Positions 53,417-62,682 of a stretch of DNA of 64,000 nt are shown in pieces; the first letter of the stretch is position 1; the number at the start of each line of letters is the position of its first letter. Below the pieces are notes generated by a model. The model did no database searches. It saw nothing but the letters and a program-made list of their open reading frames with translations, and was not told the origin of the DNA. The translations under genes were made by a program, and so were the position numbers. The DNA is from Kitasatospora cinereorecta (lineage in GTDB: Bacteria; Actinomycetota; Actinomycetes; Streptomycetales; Streptomycetaceae), in contig NZ_JAMZDX010000006.1 of the NCBI RefSeq assembly GCF_024172095.1, positions 248,001 to 312,000 on the forward strand, in the 5' to 3' direction.

Positions 53417-54481
53417 ATGCGGCAGACCGACGGCCCCGGACAGCTCGTGGCGGACCCGGACGAGGACACCCCCGGGCTGGGCGAACTCCACGTCGCCCTC
53501 TACCGCCGGGCGCTCGAACACGGCTGGCTCGACCCGGTGCAGGCCGCCCTGCGGCTGGGCCACTCGCTGGCGGAGGTGGACGCCGCCGTCCACGACCTGG
53601 TCCGCCTCCACCTGCTGCGCGGCGACCCCGACGGACCCGACGACCCGGACGGACCGCCGGGGACCGGCTGCTACCTGCCGTGCAGCCCGAACGCGGCGGC
53701 CGCGCACCTGACCGGCTCGATCGAGGCGGAGATCCGGCGGCGCCACCGCGAGGCGGAGCGGCTGCGCAGCCATGTCATGGCGCTGAACCCGGTGTTCGAG
53801 GAGTCCTGGCAGGGCAGTTACGAGCAGAATCCGATCGTGCACCTCACCCTGCCGGACACCGTCCGCTCCACCCTGGAGCAGCTGTCGGCCGGTACCCGTG
53901 GCGAGGTCGCCGCCGCGCATCCGCTGCTGCCCCCGCAGCAGGCGCTGGAGGAGGGACTGGCCCGCACCACCGAGGTCATCGGCCGGGGCATCTCGATGCG
54001 CACCCTGTACCCGCACTCGGTCCTGGCGCACCGCTACATGCAGCAGCACCTGAGCCGGATGACCGCGCTGGGCGCGGAGATCCGCACCACCGGCCAGATT
54101 CCCGACCGGATCCTGTTCTTCGACTGGGAGACCGCGGTGATCGCCGACAGCGGCGCGGGGGCCGGCACCGGCGCGATCCTGGTCCGCGATCCCGCGCTGG
54201 TCGGGCATCTGCGCCGCTCCTGGGAGAGCAGTTGGGAGTCGGCGCTCCCGTTCAGCTCCTCCCCCGGCGGCACCGGGTACGGCTCCGCCAAGGACTCGCT
54301 GCGCCGGTCGGTGCTGCAGCTCCTCGAGTCCGGGATGAAGGACGAGGTCGCCGCGCGCCGGCTGTCGATGTCCACCAGCAGCTACCGCCGCCACGTCACC
54401 GATCTGATGAACGACCTGGGCGCCGAGAGCCGCTTCCAGGCCGGCAGTTTCGCGCGCCGGGAGGGGTGGCTGGACGGCTGA
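53417..54481 (+). CDS. HTH transcriptional regulator (LuxR-like C-terminus, TrmB-like N-terminus)
   Basis: 354 aa. The N-terminal about 75 residues resemble a winged-helix/TrmB-like region (ELHVALYRRALEHGWLDPVQAAL), the middle is a sensor-like domain (GRGISMRTLYPHSVLAHRYM), and a C-terminal LuxR-type HTH is suggested by LLESGMKDEVAARRLSMSTSSYRRH. ATG 53417 is used since GAAGGG is then seven bases away; the GTG at 53411 is too close. It is the only regulator beside the AmCP cluster and is divergent from it. Confidence 0.85.
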   Translation: MRQTDGPGQLVADPDEDTPGLGELHVALYRRALEHGWLDPVQAALRLGHSLAEVDAAVHDLVRLHLLRGDPDGPDDPDGPPGTGCYLPCSPNAAAAHLTGSIEAEIRRRHREAERLRSHVMALNPVFEESWQGSYEQNPIVHLTLPDTVRSTLEQLSAGTRGEVAAAHPLLPPQQALEEGLARTTEVIGRGISMRTLYPHSVLAHRYMQQHLSRMTALGAEIRTTGQIPDRILFFDWETAVIADSGAGAGTGAILVRDPALVGHLRRSWESSWESALPFSSSPGGTGYGSAKDSLRRSVLQLLESGMKDEVAARRLSMSTSSYRRHVTDLMNDLGAESRFQAGSFARREGWLDG

Positions 54482-54505
54482 GCGGCGGCCGGCGGGTCGC
54501 CGCGG

Positions 54506-54715
54506 TCAGATCCGCCGGTAGCCGTAGCGGCCCTTGATCTCCCGGTTGAGGTAGCGGCCGTGGCTCTCGGCGGCGAGCAGGGCGCGGTAGACCGGCTCGG
54601 GCACCGCCAGGTAGCGGTAGACCGAGCCGCCCACGAACTCGACCTCCAGCTCGCCCTCGGCCGGGTCGTAGCCGGCCGAGCGGACGCAGGAGGAGTCGAG
54701 GTGCTCGCGCCGCAT
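54506..54715 (-). CDS. KTSC-domain protein
   Basis: 69 aa. SSCVRSAGYDPAEGELEVEFVGGSVYRYLAVP matches KTSC domains (cited: VRSAGYDPAEGELEVEF, then VYRYLAVPEPVYRALLAA), here single. The name motif K-T-S-C is not kept exactly; SSC stands near the start. KTSC modules are found with RNA-related proteins; the function is unclear. It is convergent with the cluster regulator, 24 bp apart. Confidence 0.75.
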   Translation of the reverse strand: MRREHLDSSCVRSAGYDPAEGELEVEFVGGSVYRYLAVPEPVYRALLAAESHGRYLNREIKGRYGYRRI

Positions 54716-54735
54716 GCCACCAGCATGGCGGCGGG

Positions 54736-55500
54736 CTACCGCACCCGCTCGGCGAGGAAGGACTCCCAGGTCAGCCGGCCGCGGTCGGCGCTCTCGGGGG
54801 CCAGGTTGGCGCCCGCGCGGTAGGCCGCGCCCATCCGTCCCGGCACCCGGACCGGCAGCACCGGGCGGCGCCGGCCGGTGGCCGCGAGGTAGCTGCGGAC
54901 CAGCTCGTCCATCCGGTGGACGGTCGGCCCGGCGAGGTCGGGGACGCGTCCGGCCGGCTCGGCGAGGGCCAGGTCGACCAGCCGGGCGGCGACCTCGCGG
55001 GCGTCCACCGGCTCCCAGCGGATCCCACCCGGGCCCGGGACGACCGGCAGCTTGGCCATGGCGCGGGCCACGGTCAGCGCGAGGTCGTGGAACTGGGCGG
55101 CCCGCAGGACGGTCCACGGCACGCCGGAGCCGGCCACCGCCTGCTCGGCGGCGTGCTTGGCCCGGAAGTAGCCGAGCGGGATCGCGTCGGCGCCGATCAC
55201 CGAGATGTGGACCAGGTGACGGACGCCGGTGCGGCGGGCGGCAGCCGCGAGGTGGCGGGTGGCCACGTCGTCGCCCTTGTTGGAGCCGGCCAGGTGGAGC
55301 ACGGTCCGGGCGCCGTCGAGGGCGGCGTCGATGCCCTCGTCCGCGAGCAGGTCACAGGCCACGTAGCTGACGCCGTCGGTGGCCTCGCGGGTGTGGCGGG
55401 TGAGCACCCGGACCTCGTGGCCGGCCCGGCGCAGCAGCGGCACCACGTGGCTGCCCAGGGTGCCGGTGCCGCCGGTGACCAGGATGGGGGTGGTGGTCAT
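54736..55500 (-). CDS. NAD(P)-binding atypical SDR reductase
   Basis: 254 aa. ILVTGGTGTLGSHVVPLLRRAGHEVRVLTR is the NmrA/atypical-SDR nucleotide fold (TGGTGTLG motif), and HISVIGADAIPLGYFRAKHAAE holds the modified YxxxK-like site (YFRAK). These proteins reduce quinones or sense redox state. It lies 20 bp before the KTSC gene on the same strand. Confidence 0.85.
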   Translation of the reverse strand: MTTTPILVTGGTGTLGSHVVPLLRRAGHEVRVLTRHTREATDGVSYVACDLLADEGIDAALDGARTVLHLAGSNKGDDVATRHLAAAARRTGVRHLVHISVIGADAIPLGYFRAKHAAEQAVAGSGVPWTVLRAAQFHDLALTVARAMAKLPVVPGPGGIRWEPVDAREVAARLVDLALAEPAGRVPDLAGPTVHRMDELVRSYLAATGRRRPVLPVRVPGRMGAAYRAGANLAPESADRGRLTWESFLAERVR

Positions 55501-55671
55501 GGTCGTCTCCCGTTCGCTCGCGCCGGCCGGGTCGGCCGGTCGGTCGCTCTGCCGGTTCGACGGACCGGACGGACGGGATGTGACAGGCGCCGGGCGGCGG
55601 CCGCGGCGGAGGCGGCGTACTCGCGGAAAATACAGGCGACACCGGGCATACCGGTTGCTAGCGTCGGCCGA

Positions 55672-56172
55672 ATGCGTGCACTGACCGAGAACGAGATCCG
55701 CGAGTCGTTCGTCAACTGTTCCAAGGGCGAGGCGCGCCGGCTCAACCTGCCCCGGGGCCTGGCGGACCTCCCGTGGGCCGACCTCGACTTCCTGGGCTGG
55801 CGCGACCCGGGCGCCCCGGACCGCGGCTACCTGGTGGCCGAGCTCGGCGGCGAGCTGGTCGGCGTCACCCTGCGCACCCCGAACGTGCGGCGCAGCCTCA
55901 CCAAGACCAACGTCTGCTCGCTGTGCGTCACCGCCCACGCCGGGTCCGGCGTGGCGCTGCTGACCGCCCGCCGGGCGGGCGCGGCCGGGCGGGACGGCAA
56001 CACGGTGGGCACCTACATCTGCGGCGACCTGGCCTGCTCGCTGTACGTCCGGGGCCTGAAGCGCTCGGCGTCGGTGAGCCGTCCGGACGAGTCGCTGCCG
56101 CTGGAGGACCAGATCGCCCGCACCGTGGTCAATCTGGAGGGCTTCCTGGCCCAGGTGCTGCAGAGCGCCTGA
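55672..56172 (+). CDS. FBP-domain protein (EF-G-binding, treble-clef zinc finger)
   Basis: 166 aa. A C-x2-C pair in TNVCSLCVTAH and the later ICGDLACSLYVRG supply four cysteines of the treble-clef finger found in FusB-like EF-G-binding proteins; ENEIRESFVNCSKGEARR is the N-terminal helix of this family. FusB-type proteins free EF-G from fusidic-acid-stalled ribosomes; activity here is not shown. It is divergent from the reductase gene. Confidence 0.85.
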   Translation: MRALTENEIRESFVNCSKGEARRLNLPRGLADLPWADLDFLGWRDPGAPDRGYLVAELGGELVGVTLRTPNVRRSLTKTNVCSLCVTAHAGSGVALLTARRAGAAGRDGNTVGTYICGDLACSLYVRGLKRSASVSRPDESLPLEDQIARTVVNLEGFLAQVLQSA

Positions 56173-56238
56173 CCGGTACCGCGGACGAGGTGGCCGCGCC
56201 GCCCGCGAGGGCGGGCGCGGCCACGCGCGCGTCCGGCG

Positions 56239-56757
56239 TCAGCTGGAGCGGTACTCGACGGTGAGCATCGCCCGGCCCACGGCGTGGGCGGCGAGGCGGA
56301 AGCCGACGGCGGCGGCCGGGGTGTCCGGGGTGACGCCGAGCGAGGCGGTGTCCAGGGCGTGCACCACGAAGACGTAGCGGTGCGCGGGGCCGGGCGGCGG
56401 CGCGGCGCCGTCGTAGCGGTGCTCCGGGAAGTCGTTGCGGACGTGGAAGGCGGTGCCCGGCAGGTCGGCGTCGGTGGAGCCGGCGCCGCGGGGCAGCTCG
56501 GTGGTGGCGGCCGGCAGGTCGACCGCGATCCAGTGCCACCAGCCGCTGGCGGTGGGCGCGTCCGGGTCGAAGCAGGTGACGGCGAAGCCCTCGGTGCCCT
56601 CCGGGAAGCCGGACCAGGACAGCTGCGGCGACAGGTTGCCGCCCGCGTAGACATGCGCGTGCGGCATCGTCGCACCGTCGGTGAGGTCGCTGCTGCTGAG
56701 CTCGAAGGACGGAACCTGCCGCAGGAAGTCGTACGGAAGCGGTGGACGGACGGTCAT
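56239..56757 (-). CDS. YbhB/YbcL family PEBP-like protein
   Basis: 172 aa. NLSPQLSWSGFPEGTEGFAVTCFDPDAP is the phosphatidylethanolamine-binding protein motif (cited: SPQLSWSGFP and FDPDAP), with WWHWIAVDLP and HRYVFVVHALD completing the ligand pocket. Cytosolic; ligands of bacterial members are mostly unknown. It ends 66 bp from the convergent FBP gene. Confidence 0.92.
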   Translation of the reverse strand: MTVRPPLPYDFLRQVPSFELSSSDLTDGATMPHAHVYAGGNLSPQLSWSGFPEGTEGFAVTCFDPDAPTASGWWHWIAVDLPAATTELPRGAGSTDADLPGTAFHVRNDFPEHRYDGAAPPPGPAHRYVFVVHALDTASLGVTPDTPAAAVGFRLAAHAVGRAMLTVEYRSS

Positions 56758-56809
56758 GAGGGTGCCCTTTCCTCGTGCCACGGACAATCGCTCCGCAGTC
56801 TATGGACCG

Positions 56810-57655
56810 TCAGCCCGCGGTCAGCTCCCGCACCGCCGCGCCCAGCTCGGTGTCCGGCCGGCCGAGGTCGAGCGGCAGGTCGAAGTGGTTGCGCGCCTTG
56901 GCGACCAGGTCGCGCACCGGCACCCCGGCGGCGCGGGCCGCCGCGACGAACTCGCGCTGCTGGCGGCCGAACTCCCCGGTCTCGTGCTCGCCGAGGGCGA
57001 CCACCAGCGGGGGCAGCGCGTCCAGCGGCATCCGCAGCGGGCTGGTCCGCAGGGCCTCGGTGGCGTCCAGGCCGAGCGCGTCGTTGACGTAGGTGAGCGG
57101 GATCGGCTCCAGGTCGTAGACGCCGCTGAGCAGCACCGCGCCCGCGACCCGGCCGGCGATCCGGGGGTCGAGCAGGGCCATGGCGGCCAGGTGGGCGCCG
57201 GCCGAGCTGCCGCTCAGCCAGATTCGCGCGGGGTCGACGCCGAGCCGCTCGGCGTGGTCGAGCAGCCAGAGCACGGCGCGGCGGACCTGGTCCACGATGG
57301 CGTCCAGCCGCCAGGCGGGGGCCAGGCCGTACCCGACCGCGGCGAACGCGGTGCCGGCGCGGACGAAGTCGGGGGCGGCGAAGGCGGAGTCGGCCTTGTC
57401 CAGCTCCTGCCAGTAGCCGCCGTGGACGTAGATGTGCAGCGGCGCGCCGGGGGCGGTGGACCCGGCCGGGAAGAAGTCGATCCGCTCGGGGTCGGCGGGG
57501 CCGTACGCCAGGTCGCGCTCGACGGTCAGCGAGCCGTACGCGGCCTCGCTGAGGGCGGTGGCGCGGGCGAGTTCGGCGCCGATGTCGGCCAGGCTGCTGG
57601 GCGAGTACTCGCGCTCGAGTTCCGTCCGGTCGAATCCCCGGTAGACCGCTGCCAT
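56810..57655 (-). CDS. Arylformamidase-like alpha/beta hydrolase
   Basis: 281 aa. HIYVHGGYWQELDK is the HGG oxyanion loop of kynurenine-formamidase-like esterases, GSSAGAHLAAM the nucleophile elbow, and AKARNHFDLP the catalytic His; GFDRTELEREYSPSS is the usual N-terminal segment. No other kynurenine-pathway genes are nearby, so the natural substrate is uncertain. ATG 57655 is preferred over upstream codons. Confidence 0.85.
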   Translation of the reverse strand: MAAVYRGFDRTELEREYSPSSLADIGAELARATALSEAAYGSLTVERDLAYGPADPERIDFFPAGSTAPGAPLHIYVHGGYWQELDKADSAFAAPDFVRAGTAFAAVGYGLAPAWRLDAIVDQVRRAVLWLLDHAERLGVDPARIWLSGSSAGAHLAAMALLDPRIAGRVAGAVLLSGVYDLEPIPLTYVNDALGLDATEALRTSPLRMPLDALPPLVVALGEHETGEFGRQQREFVAAARAAGVPVRDLVAKARNHFDLPLDLGRPDTELGAAVRELTAG

Positions 57656-57748
57656 GACCAGCCCCTCGCTCAGCCGTAAGGTATAGACCATTCCCGGGGA
57701 ACCGGGCTAGCGTGGAAAGTCCCGCACACCCTTCTCCGGAGCCGCCCC

Positions 57749-58912
57749 GTGGAGTCGTCCGTCCTCGCCTTCGCCACCGATCTGCTCGACGAGGGGGCCG
57801 ACACCTTCTTCGGCAACCTTACCGACCGGGCCGGCGTCGGTGGTCTCACGCTCGCCTCGGTCTACCACGAGGCCCGGGACGTCTTCCCGCACAACCCCCG
57901 CCGGGTCGTCCGCTACCTGGAGCCCGGCGCCGCGTACTTCCGCCCCGACCCGGCCCGCTGGCGGGGCAGCCGCCTCGCGCCGGTTGCCGCCGCCGCGATC
58001 GGCGACCGCGACCCGTTCGCCGAGGCCGCCGCCGAGGCCCGCCGCCGCGGCCTGAAGCTGCACGCCTGGACGGTCTTCTGCCACAACGACCGGCTCGGCT
58101 TCCGCCACCCGGACTGCGCACCCGCCAACGCCTTCGGCGACCGCCACCTCACCGAGCTCTGCCCGGCCGACCCCGAGGTCCGCGCCTACGCCCACGGGCT
58201 GGTCGAGGAACTCGCCCGGTACGGCGTGGACGCGATCCGCGCCGAGTCGCTGCACTTCCACGGCCTGCGCCACGGCTACCACCACGAGCGCTACTTCGAG
58301 GAGCTCGGCCCGGTCACCGAGGCGCTGCTCTCGATCTGCTTCTGCCCGCACTGCCTGGCCGCGGCGCGCGCCGCCGGCGTCCCCGCCGACGAGGTGCGCG
58401 GCTTCGTCGAGGCCGAGCTGCGCCTGCGGCTGGAGGACGAGCACCGGGCCACCGAGCCGGCCGCCCTGGACGCCCTGGCCGACGGCGCGCTCGCCGCCTA
58501 CCTGGACTCCGCCACCGCCACCGTCACCTCGCTCACCGGCGAACTGGCCGAGGCCGCAGAACGCCACGGCATGCGACTGACCTTCATGGACGGCGCCGGC
58601 CCCGGCAAGGGCTGGCTGTCCGGCATCGACCTGCCCGGCCTGGCGAAGGCCGCCCACCAGATCGAGACCCTCGGCTACGCCCGGACCCCGGAGGAGGTGC
58701 GGGAGAAGGTCTCCGCCTTCGCCCTGCACGGCGTCCGCCCCGAGCGGATGGCGGTCATCCTGCGCCCGATGGCCTCCGACTGCGACGGCCCCGCCAACCT
58801 CGCCGCCAAGATCGACGTGCTGCGCGAGCTGGGCGTCCCGGAGGTGGAGTTCTACAACTACGGCCTGATGCGGCTCTCCTCGATGGACCGGATCGGCCGG
58901 GCGCTGCGCTGA
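57749..58912 (+). CDS. Putative TIM-barrel protein, glycoside-hydrolase-like
   Basis: 387 aa from a GTG start. The sequence LKLHAWTVFCHND, ELCPADPEVRAYAHGLVEELARYGVDAIRAESLHF (cited in part) and CFCPHCLAAARAAG suggests a TIM barrel as in GHL10-like proteins, with a CxxC pair. No signal peptide. It is a conserved streptomycete hypothetical; activity unknown. It ends 12 bp before the convergent HerA-like gene. Confidence 0.65.
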   Translation: MESSVLAFATDLLDEGADTFFGNLTDRAGVGGLTLASVYHEARDVFPHNPRRVVRYLEPGAAYFRPDPARWRGSRLAPVAAAAIGDRDPFAEAAAEARRRGLKLHAWTVFCHNDRLGFRHPDCAPANAFGDRHLTELCPADPEVRAYAHGLVEELARYGVDAIRAESLHFHGLRHGYHHERYFEELGPVTEALLSICFCPHCLAAARAAGVPADEVRGFVEAELRLRLEDEHRATEPAALDALADGALAAYLDSATATVTSLTGELAEAAERHGMRLTFMDGAGPGKGWLSGIDLPGLAKAAHQIETLGYARTPEEVREKVSAFALHGVRPERMAVILRPMASDCDGPANLAAKIDVLRELGVPEVEFYNYGLMRLSSMDRIGRALR

Positions 58913-58924
58913 ACCCGAGGCGGC

Positions 58925-60499
58925 CTACCGCTTGCGCCGGGAGGTGCCGAACAGGCTGCGGCTGATCTCCCGGCCGAGCTGCGTACCCGCCGAGCGGGCG
59001 AAGGACTTCAGCGCCGGGCTGCTCAGCAGCGAGCCGATCAGCCCGCCCTCCTCCTTCGCCTTCCGCTCGTCCCGCTCCTCCCGCTCCGGGCGATCCGGCT
59101 CCCGGGGTGCGGGCGCCGGTTCGGCCGCCTCCGGGCGGGCGGTGAGCTTCTCGTACGCCGACTCCCGGTCGATCGCGTCCCGGTACTTCGGCGTCAGCGG
59201 GGAGGCCTCCACCGCCGCCCGGAGCGCCGCCTCCCCGATCGGCCCCATCAGCGACTGCGGCGCCCGCAGCCGGGTGGCGGCGACCGGCGTCGGCGCGCCC
59301 CGCTCCGAGAGCACCGTCACCACCGCCTCGCCCGTGCCCAGCTGGGTCAGCACCTCGGACAGGTCGTACGAGGAGCGCGGGAAGGTGGACACCGTCGCCT
59401 TCAACGCCTTGGCGTCGTCCGGGGTGAAGGCCCGCAGCGCGTGCTGCACCCGGTTGCCGAGCTGGGCCAGCACGTCGGACGGGACGTCCTTCGGCGTCTG
59501 GGTGACGAAGAAGATCCCGACCCCCTTGGAGCGGATCAGCCGCACCGTCTGGGTGATCGCCTCCAGGAAGGCCTTGGACGCGCCCTTGAACAGCAGGTGC
59601 GCCTCGTCGAAGAAGAACACCAGCCTGGGCCGGTCCGGGTCGCCGACCTCGGGCAGATCCTGGTAGAGGTCTGCGAGCAGCCACATCAGGAAGGTGGAGA
59701 ACAGCCGCGGCCGGTCCTGCACCGCCGGGAGTTCCAGCACCGACACCGTGCCGCGCCCGTCGGCGGCCGTCCGCAGCAGTTCGGCGGTGTCGAACTCCGG
59801 CTCGCCGAAGAACGCGCCGGCGCCCTCGTTCTCCAGCACCGTCAGCGAGCGCAGGATCACCCCGGCCGTGGCGGAGGAGAGTCCGCCGACCGTCCTGAGC
59901 TCCTCCTTTCCCTCCGGCGAGGTCAGGAAGGAGATCACCGCGGTCAGGTCCTTGAGGTCGTACAGCTCCAGGCCGTGGCGGTCGGCGTAGTGGAAGACCA
60001 GGCCGAGCGAGGCCTCCTGGGTCTCGTTCAGCTCCAGCACCTTGGCCAGCAGGAGCGGGCCGAAGCCGGTGACGGTGGCCCGGATCGGGATGCCGGCACC
60101 CTGTCCGCCGAGCGCGTAGAACTCGGTCGGGCAGCCCTGCGCGCTCCAGCGCTGGCCGACCTCGGCGGCGCGCGCGGTGAGCCGCTCGCTCGGAGCGCCG
60201 GGTGCGGCGATGCCCGACACGTCGCCCTTGACGTCGGCCAGGAACACCGGCACGCCCTGGGCGGAGAGCTGCTCGGCGATCAGCTGCAGGGTCTTGGTCT
60301 TGCCGGTGCCGGTGGCACCCGCGACCAGTCCGTGCCGGTTCAGCACGCCGAGCGGGATCCGCACCTGCGCGTCCGGGTGGACGGTGGTGCCCCGGAGCGC
60401 GGCACCGAGTTCCAGGGCGGGTCCGGTGAAGGCGTAGCCGGCCGCGATCTCCTCGATCGCCTCGGCATCGGTCTCGGCGTCGGTCTCGGCGTCGGTCAT
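58925..60499 (-). CDS. HerA-like helicase/ATPase (DUF853)
   Basis: 524 aa. LVAGATGTGKTKTLQLIAEQL holds Walker A (GATGTGKT), LVFFFDEAHLLFKG is Walker B, and FVTQTPKDVPSDVLAQLGNR the following sensor region, as in the DUF853/HerA-like family. The C-terminal region is charged (EREERDERKAKEEGG) and ends in RKR. The N-terminal ETDAETDA is encoded by short repeats. It may act as a hexameric DNA translocase; no NurA partner is nearby. Confidence 0.9.
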   Translation of the reverse strand: MTDAETDAETDAEAIEEIAAGYAFTGPALELGAALRGTTVHPDAQVRIPLGVLNRHGLVAGATGTGKTKTLQLIAEQLSAQGVPVFLADVKGDVSGIAAPGAPSERLTARAAEVGQRWSAQGCPTEFYALGGQGAGIPIRATVTGFGPLLLAKVLELNETQEASLGLVFHYADRHGLELYDLKDLTAVISFLTSPEGKEELRTVGGLSSATAGVILRSLTVLENEGAGAFFGEPEFDTAELLRTAADGRGTVSVLELPAVQDRPRLFSTFLMWLLADLYQDLPEVGDPDRPRLVFFFDEAHLLFKGASKAFLEAITQTVRLIRSKGVGIFFVTQTPKDVPSDVLAQLGNRVQHALRAFTPDDAKALKATVSTFPRSSYDLSEVLTQLGTGEAVVTVLSERGAPTPVAATRLRAPQSLMGPIGEAALRAAVEASPLTPKYRDAIDRESAYEKLTARPEAAEPAPAPREPDRPEREERDERKAKEEGGLIGSLLSSPALKSFARSAGTQLGREISRSLFGTSRRKR

Positions 60500-60631
60500 C
60501 GCTTCGGCTCCCGGGGCGGTGGACGGAATGAGGGCAACAGCACCGTTTCCCATCAAAACGCCCCGAACCACGCCCCGCAGGTCAGCCCTTGCCTGCTGCG
60601 CCCGGTGTGCCCCAAACGGTAGGCTTTCCGT

Positions 60632-60928
60632 GTGATCTTCAAGCGCATCGGCAACGGACGGCCTTACCCGGATCACGGCCGGACCAGCACCCGCCAGTGG
60701 GCGGACGTCGCGCCGCGCCCGGTGCGGCTGGACCAGCTGGTGACCACCAAGGGCCAGTTGGATCTGGAAACCCTGCTCGCCGAGGACTCCACGTTCTACG
60801 GCGACCTCTTCGCGCACGTGGTCAAGTGGCACGGCGACCTGTACCTGGAGGACGGCCTGCACCGGGCCGTCCGCGCCGCGCTGCAGCAGCGCCAGGTGCT
60901 GCACGCGCGCGTGCTGGAGATGGACTGA
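60632..60928 (+). CDS. Conserved actinobacterial hypothetical protein
   Basis: 98 aa from a GTG start. QLVTTKGQLDLETLLAEDST and KWHGDLYLEDGLHRAVRAALQ resemble a ParB-like fold core, a small conserved protein found ahead of the LytR_C gene in this group; some are labelled VapB-family antitoxins without evidence. No toxin gene is adjacent. Function unknown. Confidence 0.7.
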   Translation: MIFKRIGNGRPYPDHGRTSTRQWADVAPRPVRLDQLVTTKGQLDLETLLAEDSTFYGDLFAHVVKWHGDLYLEDGLHRAVRAALQQRQVLHARVLEMD

Positions 60929-61106
60929 CCTCGCATCACCCTCGGAGGACGCCACCCGGACAGGTTCCGGTACGTCCTTTCGAGTGCCCTCGTACTCCAG
61001 ATGATGATCATTTAGTACATTCACAGCGGTGGTCGGATTAATCTGCTGACTACGGCCGTACTGCGGTCATCGAAACCCCGCCCCGGCACCTTGGGGGAGA
61101 CAGACC

Positions 61107-61841
61107 ATGAGCATGTTGACTCCCCAAGGATTGAAGGGGAAGCAGTACCGGATCACCGGCAACTCCTATCCGCGTCTGGGCCGTCCACCGCGCCGCAGCC
61201 GCAAAGTGCTCGCCGCCGTCGGCGGCGTGCTCGCGCTCGCCCTGATCGCGCTGGGCGGCGTACAGCTGGTCGACATCTTCAACGGCAAGGGCCGGCACGC
61301 CAGCGCCCAGGCCTGCGCCTCCCCCAGCAGCTCCGGGAAGGCACTGGCCGCCCCGGTCGCCGCCGGGTCACCGGGCGCCGCCGCGTCAGGTGCCGCGTCC
61401 GGCGCCCCGGCCGCGGGTGCTCCCGCCGCCTCCGGCGCGCCCGCGCCCGCCGCGAGCAACACCGCCGTGCCGCAGCCGCAGACCGTCACGGTGAACGTCT
61501 ACAACGCCACCGACAAGGCGGGCCTGGCCGCCCGCACCGCCGACGAGCTCAAGAAGCGCGGCTTCGCGGTCGGCAAGGTCGGCAACGCGCCGTCCGCGCT
61601 GGACAAGAAGGTGCCCGGCAGCGTCCAGGTGATCAGCGGACCCGGCGGGCTGGGCGCGGCCACCCTGCTGAAGTCCCAGGTGGCGGGCTCCGCCTCCACC
61701 GAGGACACCCGCGCGGACGCGACCGTCGACTTCGTCATCGGCGACACCTACGCCGCGCTGCTCGACCCGACCGCGGCCGCCGCGGCGCTGGCCGAGGCCA
61801 CCAAGCCGGTCGCCCCGTCCCCGGGGCCCGGCAGCTGCTGA
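61107..61841 (+). CDS. LytR C-terminal domain protein, membrane-anchored
   Basis: 244 aa. One transmembrane helix (VLAAVGGVLALALIALGGVQL, about residues 34-54) precedes an Ala/Pro/Ser-rich linker and a LytR_C domain (VTVNVYNATDKAGLAARTADELKKRGF). The domain is thought to bind cell-wall or nucleotide ligands outside the cell. GGGGGAGA lies before the ATG. An AT-rich patch at about 60999-61045 probably holds its promoter. Confidence 0.88.
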   Translation: MSMLTPQGLKGKQYRITGNSYPRLGRPPRRSRKVLAAVGGVLALALIALGGVQLVDIFNGKGRHASAQACASPSSSGKALAAPVAAGSPGAAASGAASGAPAAGAPAASGAPAPAASNTAVPQPQTVTVNVYNATDKAGLAARTADELKKRGFAVGKVGNAPSALDKKVPGSVQVISGPGGLGAATLLKSQVAGSASTEDTRADATVDFVIGDTYAALLDPTAAAAALAEATKPVAPSPGPGSC

Positions 61842-61866
61842 CCTGCTCTTGCCGACGGGTACGCGA

Positions 61867-61904
61867 AAGGCGGCCGCCCCCTCGATCGAGGGGGCGGCCG
61901 CCTT
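61867..61904. terminator. Bidirectional terminator, LytR_C / upp
   Basis: A 38-bp perfect palindrome, AAGGCGGCCGCCCCCTCG-AT-complement-CCTT, lies between convergent genes, 25 bp after the LytR_C stop and 14 bp from the upp stop. Confidence 0.9.
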
Positions 61905-61918
61905 CGTCCGTCCCGTGC

Positions 61919-62554
61919 TCAGCCCGCCGTGCCGTACAGGCGGTCGCCCGCGTCGCCCAGGCCCGGCACGATGTAGCCGTGCTCGTTGAGCCGCTGGTCC
62001 AGGGCGGCGGTCACCACGGTGACCGGCGTGCCCGCCAGCTCCTTCTCCATCAGCGCCACACCCTCCGGCGCGGCCAGCAGCACCACGGCGGTGACGTCGG
62101 TGGCGCCGCGCTCCAGCAGCATCCGGACCGCGGCCACCAGCGTGCCGCCGGTCGCCAGCATCGGGTCGAGCACGTACACCTGGCGACCGGAGAGGTCGTC
62201 CGGCATCCGGGTCGCGTAGGTGGAGGCCTCCAGCGTCTCCTCGTTGCGGACCATGCCGAGGAAGCCCACCTCGGCGGTCGGCAGCAGCCGGGTCATGCCG
62301 TCCAGCATCCCGAGGCCGGCCCGCAGGATCGGCACCACCAGCGGCCGCGGGTAGCTCAGCCGGATGCCCTCGGTGACCGCGACCGGCGTGGTGATGTCGA
62401 CCGGCTCGGTGCGGACGTCCCGGGTCGCCTCGTACGCGAGCAGGGTCACCAGCTCGTCGGTGAGCCGGCGGAAGGTCGGCGAGTCGGTGCGCTCGTCGCG
62501 CAGGGTGGAGAGCTTGTGGGCGACCAGCGGGTGGTCGACGACGTGGAGGCGCAT
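61919..62554 (-). CDS. upp: Uracil phosphoribosyltransferase
   Basis: 211 aa. VDHPLVAHKLSTLRDERT is the conserved N-terminus, ILRAGLGMLDG the PRPP-binding region, and VLDPMLATGGTLVAAV the PRTase signature; GDAGDRLYGT closes the active site. It salvages uracil to UMP. Complete and standard length. Confidence 0.97.
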   Translation of the reverse strand: MRLHVVDHPLVAHKLSTLRDERTDSPTFRRLTDELVTLLAYEATRDVRTEPVDITTPVAVTEGIRLSYPRPLVVPILRAGLGMLDGMTRLLPTAEVGFLGMVRNEETLEASTYATRMPDDLSGRQVYVLDPMLATGGTLVAAVRMLLERGATDVTAVVLLAAPEGVALMEKELAGTPVTVVTAALDQRLNEHGYIVPGLGDAGDRLYGTAG

Positions 62555-62682
62555 GCCACGACGATAACGGGCGGCAGGACATCCGTACGACTTCCGGCGC
62601 CCGGGTCCGGCGGTTGTGTCAATCGCCGAACCATCGTCCCAGCTGTGGTATCAAGCGGACACTTCTGGGAAAGTCGGACCTT

